DNA from: Ilex aquifolium
Lineage: Eukaryota > Streptophyta > Magnoliopsida > Aquifoliales > Aquifoliaceae
Length of the DNA stretch: 64,000 nucleotides
Direction: 5' to 3'
Assembly (NCBI GenBank): GCA_951799425.1
Contig: OX637410.1
Span: forward strand, 2,356,001-2,420,000
Shown: positions 37,201 through 47,873 of the stretch, piece after piece
Position numbering within the stretch: position 1 is the stretch's first letter
Layout: every line of letters begins with the position of its first letter
Translations under genes and position numbers: made by a program
Notes under the pieces: generated by a model
Told to the model about the DNA's origin: nothing
Database searches by the model: none
What the model saw: only the letters and a program-made list of their open reading frames with translations

Positions 37201-37303
37201 GATACATATAAATAAACCTACTGGTAACTGAAATGTAATCCGCTTGCACGTAACCCTTGCAGACTAGCCTGGTATCCCCCTGTTCTCCCGTAGGCAAGTC
37301 AAC

Positions 37304-37855
37304 CTAATAAGCATGTTCTAGCTCCTCGGAACCCAATCCTAATTCCACAACATCCACAGTATGTATAGAAGAATGAGTCGCATAGGAATCCAATAGAATT
37401 CGGGCCCAAGAATGGTAGAGAAGAACAATACCTTCCACAACGGCATTAGAGGCATCTTCCTCCGGTTGAGTCAAAGCAAAAACCCTTCCTTGATTGGCGC
37501 CGCCGGGGGCATGAGCTTGTAACGGTCTCTGTGGTGGTAATGACTGTCGTAGCGGTGGCCTGTTTGCATTCACTCGCCCAGTTACTTGGTTGGTCTTGGT
37601 AGCAAGCAATGGACAATTATCTATAAAGTGCCCAACACCTCCACAGGCAAAACATCGGCGTGCATTCGTGCCTATTCTCTCTGGTACGTCTCCCGCTCCT
37701 CGAGCTATCTGAGGTCTCTGCTGTGCTGGCCTTTGTAGAGGTGGCTTGTTTGCTGGTACTTGCTCGGTTGCTTGCTTGGTCATTAGGGGAAACGAGGGGC
37801 ATCTATGTTTGAAGTGCCCATACTCTTCGCATGCAAAGCATTGGCGCGGGTCCAT
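37304..37855 (-). pseudogene. Copy B gag nucleocapsid with two zinc knuckles and protease start
   Basis: 183-residue ORF. Two CCHC knuckles, CFACEEYGHFKHRC and CFACGGVGHFIDNC, separated by a Pro/Gln-rich linker; the segment between them repeats an ATKQAT/NRPPLR-like motif. Then the protease start with the active-site box altered to LLDSYATHSS. It ends early, so there is no functional protease. Confidence 0.82.
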
Positions 37856-37912
37856 GCCTGCTCTCGTCTGAGTAACTCCATCTTCTCCAACTGTCTGAAG
37901 TCTTTATTCAAC

Positions 37913-37990
37913 CGCGTCCATGTCCACGTACAAGTCCACGTCCACGTCCACGTCCACGTACACGTCCACGTCCACGTCCACATCCACGTT
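37913..37990 (-). repeat. gtccac hexamer array (copy B)
   Basis: About 12 imperfect tandem copies of gtccac or gtccacgtacac, encoding Trp-Thr repeats on the minus strand. Copy A has only a short version (21472-21505). Confidence 0.85.
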
Positions 37991-38290
37991 CACGAGATCT
38001 TGTATTCTCGAATTCAGAGTGTAACCAGCTTCTCGCGGATGGAAGGCCTCAAATCTTGTTCAAAGCGTTTAGCCCTCCTTGCCTTAGTGACCACAAACTT
38101 GATTGTGTAGCGAGACAACGCATCGAATTCGAACAAATAATTAACCCTTAACCTAAATATACCATGAATCTAACCTATCTGATAAACACATAACTTCAAA
38201 CAAATGCAAGCCTACAGTTCCTTCAACCTAGTCCTACCTTTCTAGTGGTAATCCATAACCTACAGCTCCCATGTAAGACCTAAAGCCTAA

Positions 38291-38302
38291 GCTCTGATAC
38301 CA
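38291..38302 (-). other. Primer-binding site of copy B (initiator Met tRNA)
   Basis: Minus strand TGGTATCAGAGC, 4 nt inside the LTR. Confidence 0.88.
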
Positions 38303-38306
38303 ACTT

Positions 38307-40855
38307 TGTAACACCCCAAATACCACCCTGGACGGCATTACATTTTAAAACATTCACATCATGAGAGCACTAAATATATATCCATCAAATAAGAAACATT
38401 CTTAATTTTTTAACAAAATTTGGGCAGAGTCTCCTTTGTACAGGAAGCTCCACCCAAAAATCACAACCTGTACAATTCTATTAACTTGACCACACAGGGT
38501 TCATTTAACCATCATAAAATAAACTTTCATTCACCATATATCATATCCACACTATTATCCCAAAAGAATAGGCCAAGCAATGACATTTACATTCCAAGAG
38601 AATTAAAGTACACTTGCAGCGGAATAACAAAATATTAGACTTTACATGATCTCCAAATAAACTCTCTAGTCTAGTACAAAAGAAGCTATATCTCTACATG
38701 TCCACCTCGGGATCTAGGTACCCCTCCAAGGAAGCTTCCCCAAGGCCCGGCTCATTCACACCGAGCTCCTCCTCTAAAGCCAAATCTGAAAAATATTAAT
38801 TGTAGGGGATGAGCACGAAGCTCTGTAGCAAGATCTTCCCAAACTCAAACAAGGTTTAGAAAAGCATATAAAACGGTTGGTCTCATTTTCACAAATAGCA
38901 TATTTACCATTTTGAAGGAAAAGCATGATATTTTAAATAGATCTCAAGTTTAAATGTTCGTAATAATTTAAATGAACCGTAAAACTCAGTCACAATTATC
39001 ACCATAACCATTTCCAACAGGTTCTTGTGGAGTCCCATACCTCCACAAGCACTTGTTGGAAACCATTCCGTAACAATAATAATAATCTCATGTTCTCATG
39101 TATATTGGTTCATCCCCGTACCATGTATGTTGATTGTTTCTCATGAATCTACCCAACGATTATACCTAGTCCACCTATTTACATCATAATCACAAGCACT
39201 ATAGGAAAGGGCGTCTACCATCCCAATGGCAGTGACGAGTCCCTTCCTAGGAAAAGTATAATATCCCTTGTTCGAACTCCAGTGAACGATAGTGGTTTCA
39301 TTACCAAATGACAACCCACTACAAGTGCTAGGAAACCATCTCACCCCCACTGGGGTAGACTAACCTCTAACACTCTACGGCATCTCTCGAAGGCAATCCA
39401 AGTCCCTCACAACAACCATACAATTGAGGAAACCAAAATATTCTCAATTCATCAACATTTCAAGGAATTACCAAATTCCACAATTTCTCATTTATAATTC
39501 AAGTATCACAATTGTACCACTCTCAATATACTACAAGAATAAGGGATTAAAATATGCAAGAGATCATATCAATAAAACCTTCACAATCTTGATATCAAAA
39601 TTCTAGGGTTTTCCAAACAAAACATAATTTCTTGGAACTAGAACAAGGATTTGATGAAAACATGATTTAATCAACTATAGGCATTTAGAAATCAATAATC
39701 CATGTATTTTGCATAACCCAAATAGGAAATTTCTAAAACTACTATTTTGGAAATTCAAGAACAAGGTCTCATGAACCCAAACATACATTTTGTTAAAAAT
39801 CATGTTTCAATAAACAAGGAACCAAGAATTCTTAACTATTTATCATATAACTATCAAGAATATGGAAAACATACATATATAATAACCCTAGCCTCAATGT
39901 AAGAGAAAGAGAAGAAATCCCCTACCTTGAATCCAAGAGTTGTAAGCTAACCCAAGCTCCAAAGATCTCCTTCCTCCCTTCTCCTTCTCCTTCTTGTCTC
40001 TCTTAGGGTTCTAAGAGATGTGGGTAAGGGTGTAGTGAAAGTGTATAGGAAGAGATGAGAAGAATGGTGTTCTTGAGGAATTTCGGTTTTGATTTCTATG
40101 AGGTGTGAATCTATCTTGATCTTGGTATTTTTCCCTTTCTTTATCTCCTCCTAGGGCTCTAAGATGTTTGTGGGGAGGATGAGATGAAGAATGGGGCAAA
40201 TAGGGCTTGGAATGGGTGTTTTAAAACCCAAAATCCCGACTTTTTACTGTTCGGGAAGGCTCCAATCAAAGGGTACCGGTACCGGGTACCGGTACCAATT
40301 AGTTTCTGGTTCGGGGGTACCGGTACTGGGTACCGGTACTGTTCGGTACCGGTACTGGGTACCGGTACTGTTTGGATGCTTCGACTTCCAGGGCAGTTTT
40401 TACCCCTTTAGAGGTCGAATTGGAAAATTTCCAAGAGATACACTTTTGTAGCCCTAGATGTCTACTATCTACTGTCAAAATTTCAGATCAATTGGATGTA
40501 AGGATAAAAAGTTATGGCTAAAATACTAGAAGGTGTCCAAGATACTTTTTACCCAATTTTTCTCTAAGTGTGTTTTCACTCCGGAATACTTCCTACCTTC
40601 CAATACACCCCATATTACCTCTCCCAAGGTTGTTCGACCTTCCGGATTCAATGGACACATTATTTTGACCTAAAAATATTTAGAAACTTCCATAATCCCT
40701 CTTCTCAAGTTTGCACACTTTCGAAACTCAAACTTCCCAATCCATTTGTCTCCCTAGTATTTATTCCTACTATTACTACACATATCCACATTTTTACCTC
40801 AATTATCTACTATATATCTATATACATATATGAAAGAAAAATGCGGGGTGTTACA
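38307..40855 (-). repeat. Copy B right LTR (5' LTR in element orientation), 2549 bp
   Basis: Same length as its partner and nearly identical. Palindrome array at 40273-40369 and TTTTAAAA at 40219-40226 downstream of it in element orientation. Confidence 0.94.
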
Positions 40856-41344
40856 GGAGATCTATCTTGGAGTAGACCCGCGCCCCTCTCAGCTGATCAA
40901 ACAAGTCATTAATCCTCGGCAAAGGGTACCTATTCTTGATAGTGACCCTATTCAACTGCCGGTAGTCTATACATAGTCGAAGGGTTTTGTCCTTCTTCTT
41001 TGCAAATAACACCGGAGCGCCCCAAGGTGAGGTACTCGGTCTAATGAAACCCCGGTCCAACAATTCCTACAATTGGACCTTGAGTTCTTGCAACTCAGCA
41101 GGCGCCATCCTATGTGGAGTCATAGAAATGGGTGATGTACCAGGATGCAACTCTATATTAAAATCTACATCCCTATGTGGAGGTAATCCCGGAAGTTCAC
41201 CTGGAAAAACATCCTCATAATCACACACAACCCGAGGCAGACCAAACTCCTGTCTCGCCTCGTCCTCCAGGGTAAGGCTTGCTAGCCAACCCATCAACTG
41301 TCCGTGCCATCTAGAGTCGTACACGGCTTGAGGTAAAGCATCGT
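40856..41344 (-). pseudogene. Chromovirus protease-RT linker and RT N-terminal part
   Basis: Minus-strand reading after the gag-protease stop: EDVFPGELPGLPPHRDVDF, then a stop (expected Gln codon) near 41067, then [37 protein letters not shown] and YSKIDL at the copy B junction. It continues at 32784. Confidence 0.9.
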
Positions 41345-41354
41345 GCTTATCCCC

Positions 41355-42944
41355 CTAAAACCTGAAACAAACCCCATCTGATGTGTAAGCAGTAACCCGC
41401 TTCCGGTCACAATCAATGACGACTCGGTGTGCCGCCAACCAATCCATTCCCAGGATTACATCGAACTCCGACATGTCCATGACCCGAAGGTCCACAGTGA
41501 GTAGAATCCCTGAGATCTCTAGCTCACAACCCCGACATATCTGATCAATTCTCACCCTAGCACCTAGGGGAGAACTCACATGTAATGGTTCTTCTAAAGT
41601 CTCAACCTCTAAACCCAAGTCTTTCACACAAGATGCAGAAATGAATGAATGCGATGCACCAGAGTCAAATAATACTCTTGCCCATAAACGAGAGAGTAGA
41701 AATGTACCCTGTATCACCGACTGATCTGCCGGCTCAGTCTGTGGCATAATGGCGTAGACACGCCCCTGGGTCCCTGAAGTCTCGGCCTGTGAACCCTGGC
41801 CTCGCCCTCTACCCATGCCTTGGCCCATCTGGCCAGCTTGCGGTGTTCCCGCTCGGAAAGTAGTAGGGCCTTGTGCAGCACCCTGTGATTGGTACTGGCT
41901 CCTTCGACCCATGGAGGGGTAAGGAGGAACAAACTGTGTCTGCGGCTGTCCCACAGAAGACTGGGATTGGGATGTCCCATAGCTCTGGGATCCCTGCAGT
42001 CGAGGACACTCCTTCTTTATGTGACCCGGCTGGTGACAAAAATAACAAGTCTTCTGACCCGTCTGGAAGGCGGTCCTGAAGTTTCCCCCGTCTTGGAAGA
42101 ATCGACCCTGGCCTTGGCCTTGATAGCCGCGGCTCTGCCCTTGAACTCCCTGCGGAACATAAGTCCTTTGTTTCTTTCCCGCACTAGAAGAAGAGGATTG
42201 ACCCTCCTTCTTTTTGTCCTTAACACCCGCTTCTCGGATGTTGCGCGCATCCTCCACCTCTCTCTCGATAGCCATTGCAGTCTTGACCATCGAATCGAGG
42301 TCTTGCAGGAGAAGTCCCACAATCTTGCCTCGAATGGACAACTTCAGTCCATCTTCGAACTTACGTACCTTAGCCACGTCTGAGGCCACATAGTCATCAG
42401 CAAAACGGGCCAACTCCGTGAATTTGGCCACGTATTCTAGCACATTCATATTTCCCTGCTTCAATTCTAGGAACTCCTTGGCCTTAGCATGTCGAGCAGT
42501 TGCTGGGAAATACTTTCCCATATAGAGCTCTCGGAACTCTGCCCAAGTCATGGCCTCCAAATTTCTGGAGTCCTTTACCCAATCCCACCATAGCTGGGAC
42601 TCTCCCTCCAGCTGAAAAGTTGCCAGAGTTATCTTGGTGGCATCGGAAGTGATCTCCATAGCCCTCAAGATCTTCTCCACTTGCCGAATCCAACGATCTG
42701 CTACCATTGGATCCGCACCTCCCAGAAAAACCGGAGGATGATGGGCTTTGAACTTCTGGAGGTTACTCGAGCCTCCTTGTCCCATGTTTGCACCCGTCTG
42801 TGCAATGGTAGCAATTGTAGCACTAGCCTGTGCAATAGTCGCCGCCGCCTCACCAATAGCCTCTGCAAAGGCCTGGTGATCAAAGGCCGGAGGTGGTTGG
42901 TTATTCCACCTACCGCCTCGGCGTCCACGCCCTCTATATGCCAT
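41355..42944 (-). CDS. Chromovirus Gag-protease (529 residues)
   Basis: Intact ORF from ATG (MAYRGRGRRGGRWNN) to TAG. Order: Ala/Thr-rich N-terminus; capsid block with FLGGADPMVADRWIRQVEKI, QLWWDWVKDS and FRELYMGKYFP (about residues 70-150); basic Ser/Gln/Gly-rich linker; CCHC zinc knuckle CYFCHQPGHIKKEC (about residue 300); protease with the active-site box LFDSGASHSFIS and the VILGMDWL motif near the C-terminus. The TAG after CFRF separates it from RT and is probably a mutation, since in this lineage gag and pol normally share one frame. It could still give Gag and protease. Confidence 0.9.
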   Translation of the reverse strand: MAYRGRGRRGGRWNNQPPPAFDHQAFAEAIGEAAATIAQASATIATIAQTGANMGQGGSSNLQKFKAHHPPVFLGGADPMVADRWIRQVEKILRAMEITSDATKITLATFQLEGESQLWWDWVKDSRNLEAMTWAEFRELYMGKYFPATARHAKAKEFLELKQGNMNVLEYVAKFTELARFADDYVASDVAKVRKFEDGLKLSIRGKIVGLLLQDLDSMVKTAMAIEREVEDARNIREAGVKDKKKEGQSSSSSAGKKQRTYVPQGVQGQSRGYQGQGQGRFFQDGGNFRTAFQTGQKTCYFCHQPGHIKKECPRLQGSQSYGTSQSQSSVGQPQTQFVPPYPSMGRRSQYQSQGAAQGPTTFRAGTPQAGQMGQGMGRGRGQGSQAETSGTQGRVYAIMPQTEPADQSVIQGTFLLSRLWARVLFDSGASHSFISASCVKDLGLEVETLEEPLHVSSPLGARVRIDQICRGCELEISGILLTVDLRVMDMSEFDVILGMDWLAAHRVVIDCDRKRVTAYTSDGVCFRF

Positions 42945-43361
42945 CTACATAAGTCAAATAGCAATATAGTTTTACAAGGCATCCCAAAAATAGGAATCAA
43001 TACTCACACATAAAGAGTTTCCGAATCGTCTCACTAGGGAAGCATATTCCTCTCCTTAGTAGACATTTATACCATGAACCCTCCCGTTCATTTGTTTTCC
43101 CACTCCCAAGGTTATGTTTCCTAACCCTAGTGTGTTCATTTCCATATACATTCTACGATGTATATTATCCACATAGCACATAGCACATAACATGTAGCAT
43201 TTAAACACATAAGATGAAATGCACAATGCATGCAATGGTCTAGACCCAATGCCCATCAAGCTTAGGTTTTCAAATTAGCTAGGGCTCTAAACCTCGTTCT
43301 CCCTTGCAATGGAAAATGGTAGACTCATTTCCCACAAGACCACATATGATCTATGGCCTAT
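42945..43361 (-). other. Chromovirus 5' untranslated leader
   Basis: Non-coding leader between primer-binding site and gag ATG; no feature seen. Confidence 0.7.
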
Positions 43362-43373
43362 GCTCTGATACCA
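43362..43373 (-). other. Chromovirus primer-binding site (initiator Met tRNA)
   Basis: Minus strand TGGTATCAGAGC, 3 nt from the LTR end. Confidence 0.9.
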
Positions 43374-43376
43374 AGC

Positions 43377-45838
43377 TGTGACGCCCCATTTTCTGGGGGT
43401 CCTGTATTAACCGTTGACAACCCATCAACCCGCGGAAATACCCGTGGATGTCGCTTAACCCGACACCACATCGATAACATCCTTAAACCGAGGTTATAAT
43501 CCAAAATGAAAATTCGGTTCAGCATTCATTCGATCCAACCCCAGTCCAACTCCCCATGATTCATACCCCATTAGGGTCCAATTTGATCATTGGAGGGAAG
43601 GAAAAACATAGCCCAAGGCTTGGCAAAGAAAACAAAAATAAAAAAAAATTCTGAGTTTTGGTGGGCGTACCGGTACGCGTACCGGTACACTGAACCCACT
43701 GGACATCGACGTACCGGTACGCGTACCGGTACGCTCTGCCTTCTGTCTGTCTACGTACCGGTACGCGTACCGGTACGATTTTGCCAGTTTTGCCTTTTTC
43801 CTTTGTTTTTCACTTCCAATCCATTCTAATACATTCCTAACTCATCCAACACATGTATAATACGATTTTTCATATAATACACAACTTATACAAGTTCCAT
43901 TACATTTAATTCCATAATCTACCCATCAAATGGAATTTATACAAAAGTTTTACAAAAACTCGAACTAAGGCCACATGCCGGCCCCCTTCATTCTTGATGC
44001 TCTCCAAGTGAGCCATCTGCCGGTGTAAACCCTATACCTGAAATGTTTCCCGTATAGGGTGAGCCAACGCCCAGTAAAGTAAACCCTACCAGGGCTACTC
44101 TTCCCCTAAATGCTCATGCTCATGCAACATTCATTTGCAAACAATCATTTATCAAAAGGACATGCATTCTAAGTTGGAATGCAACATACCATGCCATGAA
44201 ATGAGATGTCACTCACTCATGCATTTTAACCCGAGTTCTCACCGACTCAAACAACACGATGCAATGCCAAAGTATTTCATTTCATCATTTATGTTTACAT
44301 CAAATGATATTTTGAAAACTAGGGTCTTTCTTGGGATCGGACTTCTTTATGGACTTAACCAATGGTCTTCCACACCCGTACACTTTATGGGCTCTTATAC
44401 CAACGGAGTGCACCCCCCAAACACCGGGTCTTTCACCCGAGAGGTCGTCATGCCTCTTCTTGCTCATCCCGACCCAATTTATCATGCAATCAAGCGGCTT
44501 AGCTAGGTCTTCGACCCAACTTTTTCCCAAGCCATATTGTCAATCCCCAAGTGTGGTATTGACATCAACCATGCACACACACCCATGTAATGAGATGCAT
44601 ATGCAATGCCATGTTCCATTGCATACAACATAATGCTCAATATGCTCATGACAAACATATAAACATTTTCAATACATCAATGGCAATTATATCAAAAGCA
44701 CATAACTACCATATCTCATTATGTTCAATATATCATTTCATGCATATATCAACAACACTCTTCATCCAACAACCATATCCTAAGCATATGATTTCACAAT
44801 CACCCAAGCATGTTATAACATAGCATCATGCAAGTAACACACACAATTTCACCTAGGCATTTTATCAAACACCTAGTAATCATTAAACTCATGTTTTCAC
44901 ATAACACATTCCAAGCAACCATATAGCTCAAATGTCACCAGGTTATAAGAGAAACCACATGGAACTCCTATGTAATAACATCAAGCTAGAAGTTAGCCTA
45001 GGCCAACTCTATGCTCCCTTTCCATTACCATAACTATAGACATATATATATTTCAATACATATGCATATATAACTTTTAACCCTTAGTCTACTAACACCT
45101 AAGGTAAAAATAGTCCCAAGTAGGAGAAACCCTACCTCTTGAAGCGTAATTCTCTCGAAGGAAGCTTCAAGAACACTTTCCAAGCCCAAGTCTAGATTTC
45201 CCCCAAATCTCCTCTCTTGGATCTTCGGTGAAATCCCTTGCTCTTGGTGTGGTTGCGTAGCCCTCGTCGATGTGATCGACTTTAGCTCTTGGTTCGACGG
45301 AATCCGAGCGACGGAACTCCGGGAATTGACGGAAGAAGCTTGGAGTTTTAGGTTTTCTCTCTTTTCTCTCTTCTCTCTCTCTTGGCCGGCCAAACAAGAA
45401 CACAAGGGGCAAAAAATAATCTGATTTTGTAGATATTTACCTCTATTTATAGTTTTAAATACTCGGCTTACGTCGTGCCACGTGTCCCTCGCTTAATCGG
45501 GTTCGATTTCGTCCCGAAACGATTTATTTGGTCCCGGTTTAAGTTCAAATTAATTTTATTTAAACTTAAACTTAATTTTAAGGAAATTTTATAAAACTCA
45601 TTTATGGGGACGTTGGTGAGGTCATTCGCCACGCAGTCGCCTCGAACGACGTGCAAAATCCGACTATCTCGGAATTCGACGAAATTTGACAAGGTGACTC
45701 GTTTTCGCGATACGAATTCAACAGCGAACTCTGTTTCCTCATCCGAGGTCTAAAACATGAGTATTTTAAATACGCATTATAGTGGCAAATTACTATTTTG
45801 CCCTTTAAAAAAAAAATCCAAATTTCCCGGGTTTTACA
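43377..45838 (-). repeat. Chromovirus right LTR (5' LTR in element orientation), 2462 bp
   Basis: Contains a minus-strand TATA box CTATAAATAG (45443-45452) preceded by a G-box CACGTG (45479-45484). A CT/GA-rich start-site region lies near 45355-45385. Six palindromes at 43667-43776 (spacing 12-32-12-32-12) lie in the leader. Confidence 0.94.
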
Positions 45839-46260
45839 CTATCGATTAGACTGGATAGTGAATGGGCTAAGTAAGGATTACCCTGAGACGTCATCCTATT
45901 CCGGTATTATGCTTAACCAGTTTGTGCGACAGGAAATTAGAAGAGTCACTGATGGTTCGAATGACACAGAGACAGAGGATGACTCGGATTAGACTGCCTT
46001 CTAACAAAACTGTGGAAAAATGTGTTTTGGGGATGAAAGCCAAAGGTCTGAATTTTTATAAAAAGTGTAAAAATCTTCTTGTACAAACTCTTTTGACTGA
46101 AATGAAAATATGGGCCGAGTAAGGAATGTCCAAAAATATCAACCTAAAGCGTGGGTAGGGACTTATCCTTAGACACCATGAATTTTTTATTCAACCTTTT
46201 GTGTATAAACCTCTTTGATTATGAATATTAATGTACATAGAAATTTTTAATTTTTGCTTT
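45839..46260 (+). other. Resumed Athila spacer after the chromovirus
   Basis: CTATC duplication at 45839-45843, then about 420 bp of spacer with short ORFs only. Nothing recognised. Confidence 0.5.
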
Positions 46261-46543
46261 GACGTTCGAATGCCAAGTGACGTTCGAACGTCACCTGCTT
46301 GCAGTACTCAGCCTCTGATGAAGTCTCTGATGGAAACAAAAAGTACTGGGAGCTCAGACCATTCGAACGCCAATAGAACGGTCGAACGAGAGTTAACGTT
46401 CGAACGCCAATAGCACGTTCGAACGAGAAGAACATACAGTACTTTGGTCTCTGACAGAACTCAAAAGTACTGGGAGCTCACCACGTTTGAACGTCTTTAA
46501 CATTCAAACGTTCTTTTTAAAATTCTACTACAGGCTATAAAAG
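46261..46543 (+). promoter_or_regulatory. CGTTCGAACG array and TATA box upstream of the env-like ORF
   Basis: At least four pairs of CGTTCGAACG-type palindromes (46261-46513), centres 17-19 bp apart within pairs, followed by CTATAAAAG at 46535-46543. The same motif and pair spacing occur in this element's LTR (49897-50036, 51848-51875). Strong candidate for a dedicated promoter of the third ORF. Confidence 0.7.
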
Positions 46544-46743
46544 CCTGGTTCGTCTTCTTCATTTCAAAACCCCCCAAAAACCCCCAAACCCTCGGTGACC
46601 CTTCATTACCCAAGCCTCAAAACACCCCTCATTCCCCATTTCTACCTAAAATCAACCATACCAAGACCATTTCCACCTCATTCACCCTCATTTGCACAAG
46701 AAAATCTAGCCTTTCAAGCCCTAACACCCCCAAACCCGAAAAC

Positions 46744-47873
46744 CATGCCTCCAAGAGTCAAACTCCCTACTAGGCGCAACCCACCAAGTCAAGAGCCCAA
46801 TATGGTGGAAGAGGTCATCGAAGAAAGGGAAGGGAGACCCATTGTGCGAAGATATGACCGAACTCGCTTCCCCACCGCGCTCAAAGCAAACAGGTACAAA
46901 AACTTCTACCAAAACAAAGCCATAGTTTGTGAAAGGGATGTGATCTTGGCTGACTTTACGGAGTTGGGGATCTTTGCGGATATGGAGAGGAGGGGGTGGT
47001 TTTTATATTTGAGGAACGGTGGGGAGGCCATGGTTGACTTGGTGCAGGAGTTTTACTCCAACGCCGAGATCATCAACGGGGCAATTCGAACGTATGTGAG
47101 GGGGGGCACATATTGATGTGCATGAGGACTACATTAGGGAGTTGAGGCAAGAAGTGCCTCGGGTGCAAAACCCGACCTACCCCCCGAGAAAGAACATGGC
47201 GATGAACGTTGTGGGGGTAGAATTAACAGGATTGCCTACTTTTTCTTGGGCGGGGAAGAGATTTTTTAGACAAGGGGAACTGACTGATAAATATAAGATG
47301 TTAAATTTGATTGCGGTTTCAAACTTCCCCCCAATCGGACGAAAAAATGAAATCCTCCCCGAAATGGCCCGTCTATTATACGCACTCGGAAAATGCCACA
47401 GCATAGACCTCCCCTCCCTGATTTTGACAGAAATGAAAAAGGGATGCGATGTGAAGAGAAACTCGCTCCCTTTTGGCACCTTGGTGACAGAAATGTGCAA
47501 GGACCATGGGATTAGGGTGAGACCAGAGATGAAGATAGAATGACCGATAGGGCTATTGAGCAAGGCTTCCTTTCGGAGGAGCCAAGGCCACAGTGTAGGC
47601 CCGGCGGCCAGACAGGAGGTGCCCACTACCCGAGGAGTCGACGAGGTGCAGGATGAGCTCGATGAGCAGGAGGAAAGAGAGTTAGAGAGAGAGCATATGC
47701 AGACTGAGGAAGAGGCAGGCCCTGGTGCTTGCACCAGCTCCCAAGGCTCACTTCGAGAGATCATGCTTAGCATCGAAGCTAAGAACGATGAGATTCTCCG
47801 CTTGCTAAGGGATGGAGCTGGTAGAGATAATGGAGGTGATGAGAGTGAGAGAGGGAGATATTTCTATTCTTGA
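46744..47873 (+). pseudogene. Athila env-like third ORF, one frameshift and one stop
   Basis: ATG at 46744 lies about 200 bp after the TATA box. The reading is open to a run of seven Gs near 47100, where one extra G shifts the frame; it then continues 47118-47540 to a TGA and on to 47873 in the same frame. Residue order: basic N-terminus (MPPRVKLPTRR), AIVCERDV, a GWFLYL block, FYSNAEIING, SWAGKRFF, IGRKNEILPEMARLLYALG, then an acidic Glu-rich coiled-coil-like tail. No signal peptide or transmembrane helix seen. Homologous to 4922-6140. The family occupies the env position in Athila; its function is not established by sequence. Confidence 0.8.

Larger units (their letters stand above)
32785..40855 (-). 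mobile_element. Non-autonomous Tekay-like LTR element, copy B, TSD GGAGA
   Basis: 8071 bp with exact duplication GGAGA (32780-32784, 40856-40860). It splits the chromovirus RT between SKIDL and RTGYHQL; removing it restores a continuous reading there. LTRs are 2549 bp each and I noticed only two differences (near 33381 against 38903, and near 34879 against 40401), so it is the youngest insertion with paired LTRs. Internal order matches copy A: primer-binding site, hexamer run, gag knuckles and protease start, repeat block, integrase C-terminal end, polypurine tract. Confidence 0.93.
27679..45838 (-). mobile_element. Tekay-like chromovirus (Ty3/gypsy), TSD CTATC
   Basis: Exact duplication CTATC (27674-27678, 45839-45843). 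LTRs 27679-30152 and 43377-45838; primer-binding site 43362-43373; polypurine tract next to 30152. gag-pol lies on the minus strand: gag-protease, RT split by copy B, RNase H, integrase with a chromodomain-like tail. About nine substitutions noticed between the LTRs, nearly all transitions, plus one 12-bp unit difference, so insertion is fairly recent. Three stop codons in pol make it defective as it stands. Without copy B it is about 10.1 kb. Confidence 0.93.

Noticed and set aside
37783..37983. Trp-Thr repeat ORF and its reverse-strand Val-His counterpart
   Set aside because: Product of the gtccac hexamer run, not a protein gene.
41873..42383. Plus-strand ORFs opposite gag (41873-42383) and other minus-frame ORFs at 41714-42322
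   Set aside because: Shadows of the gag-protease frame.
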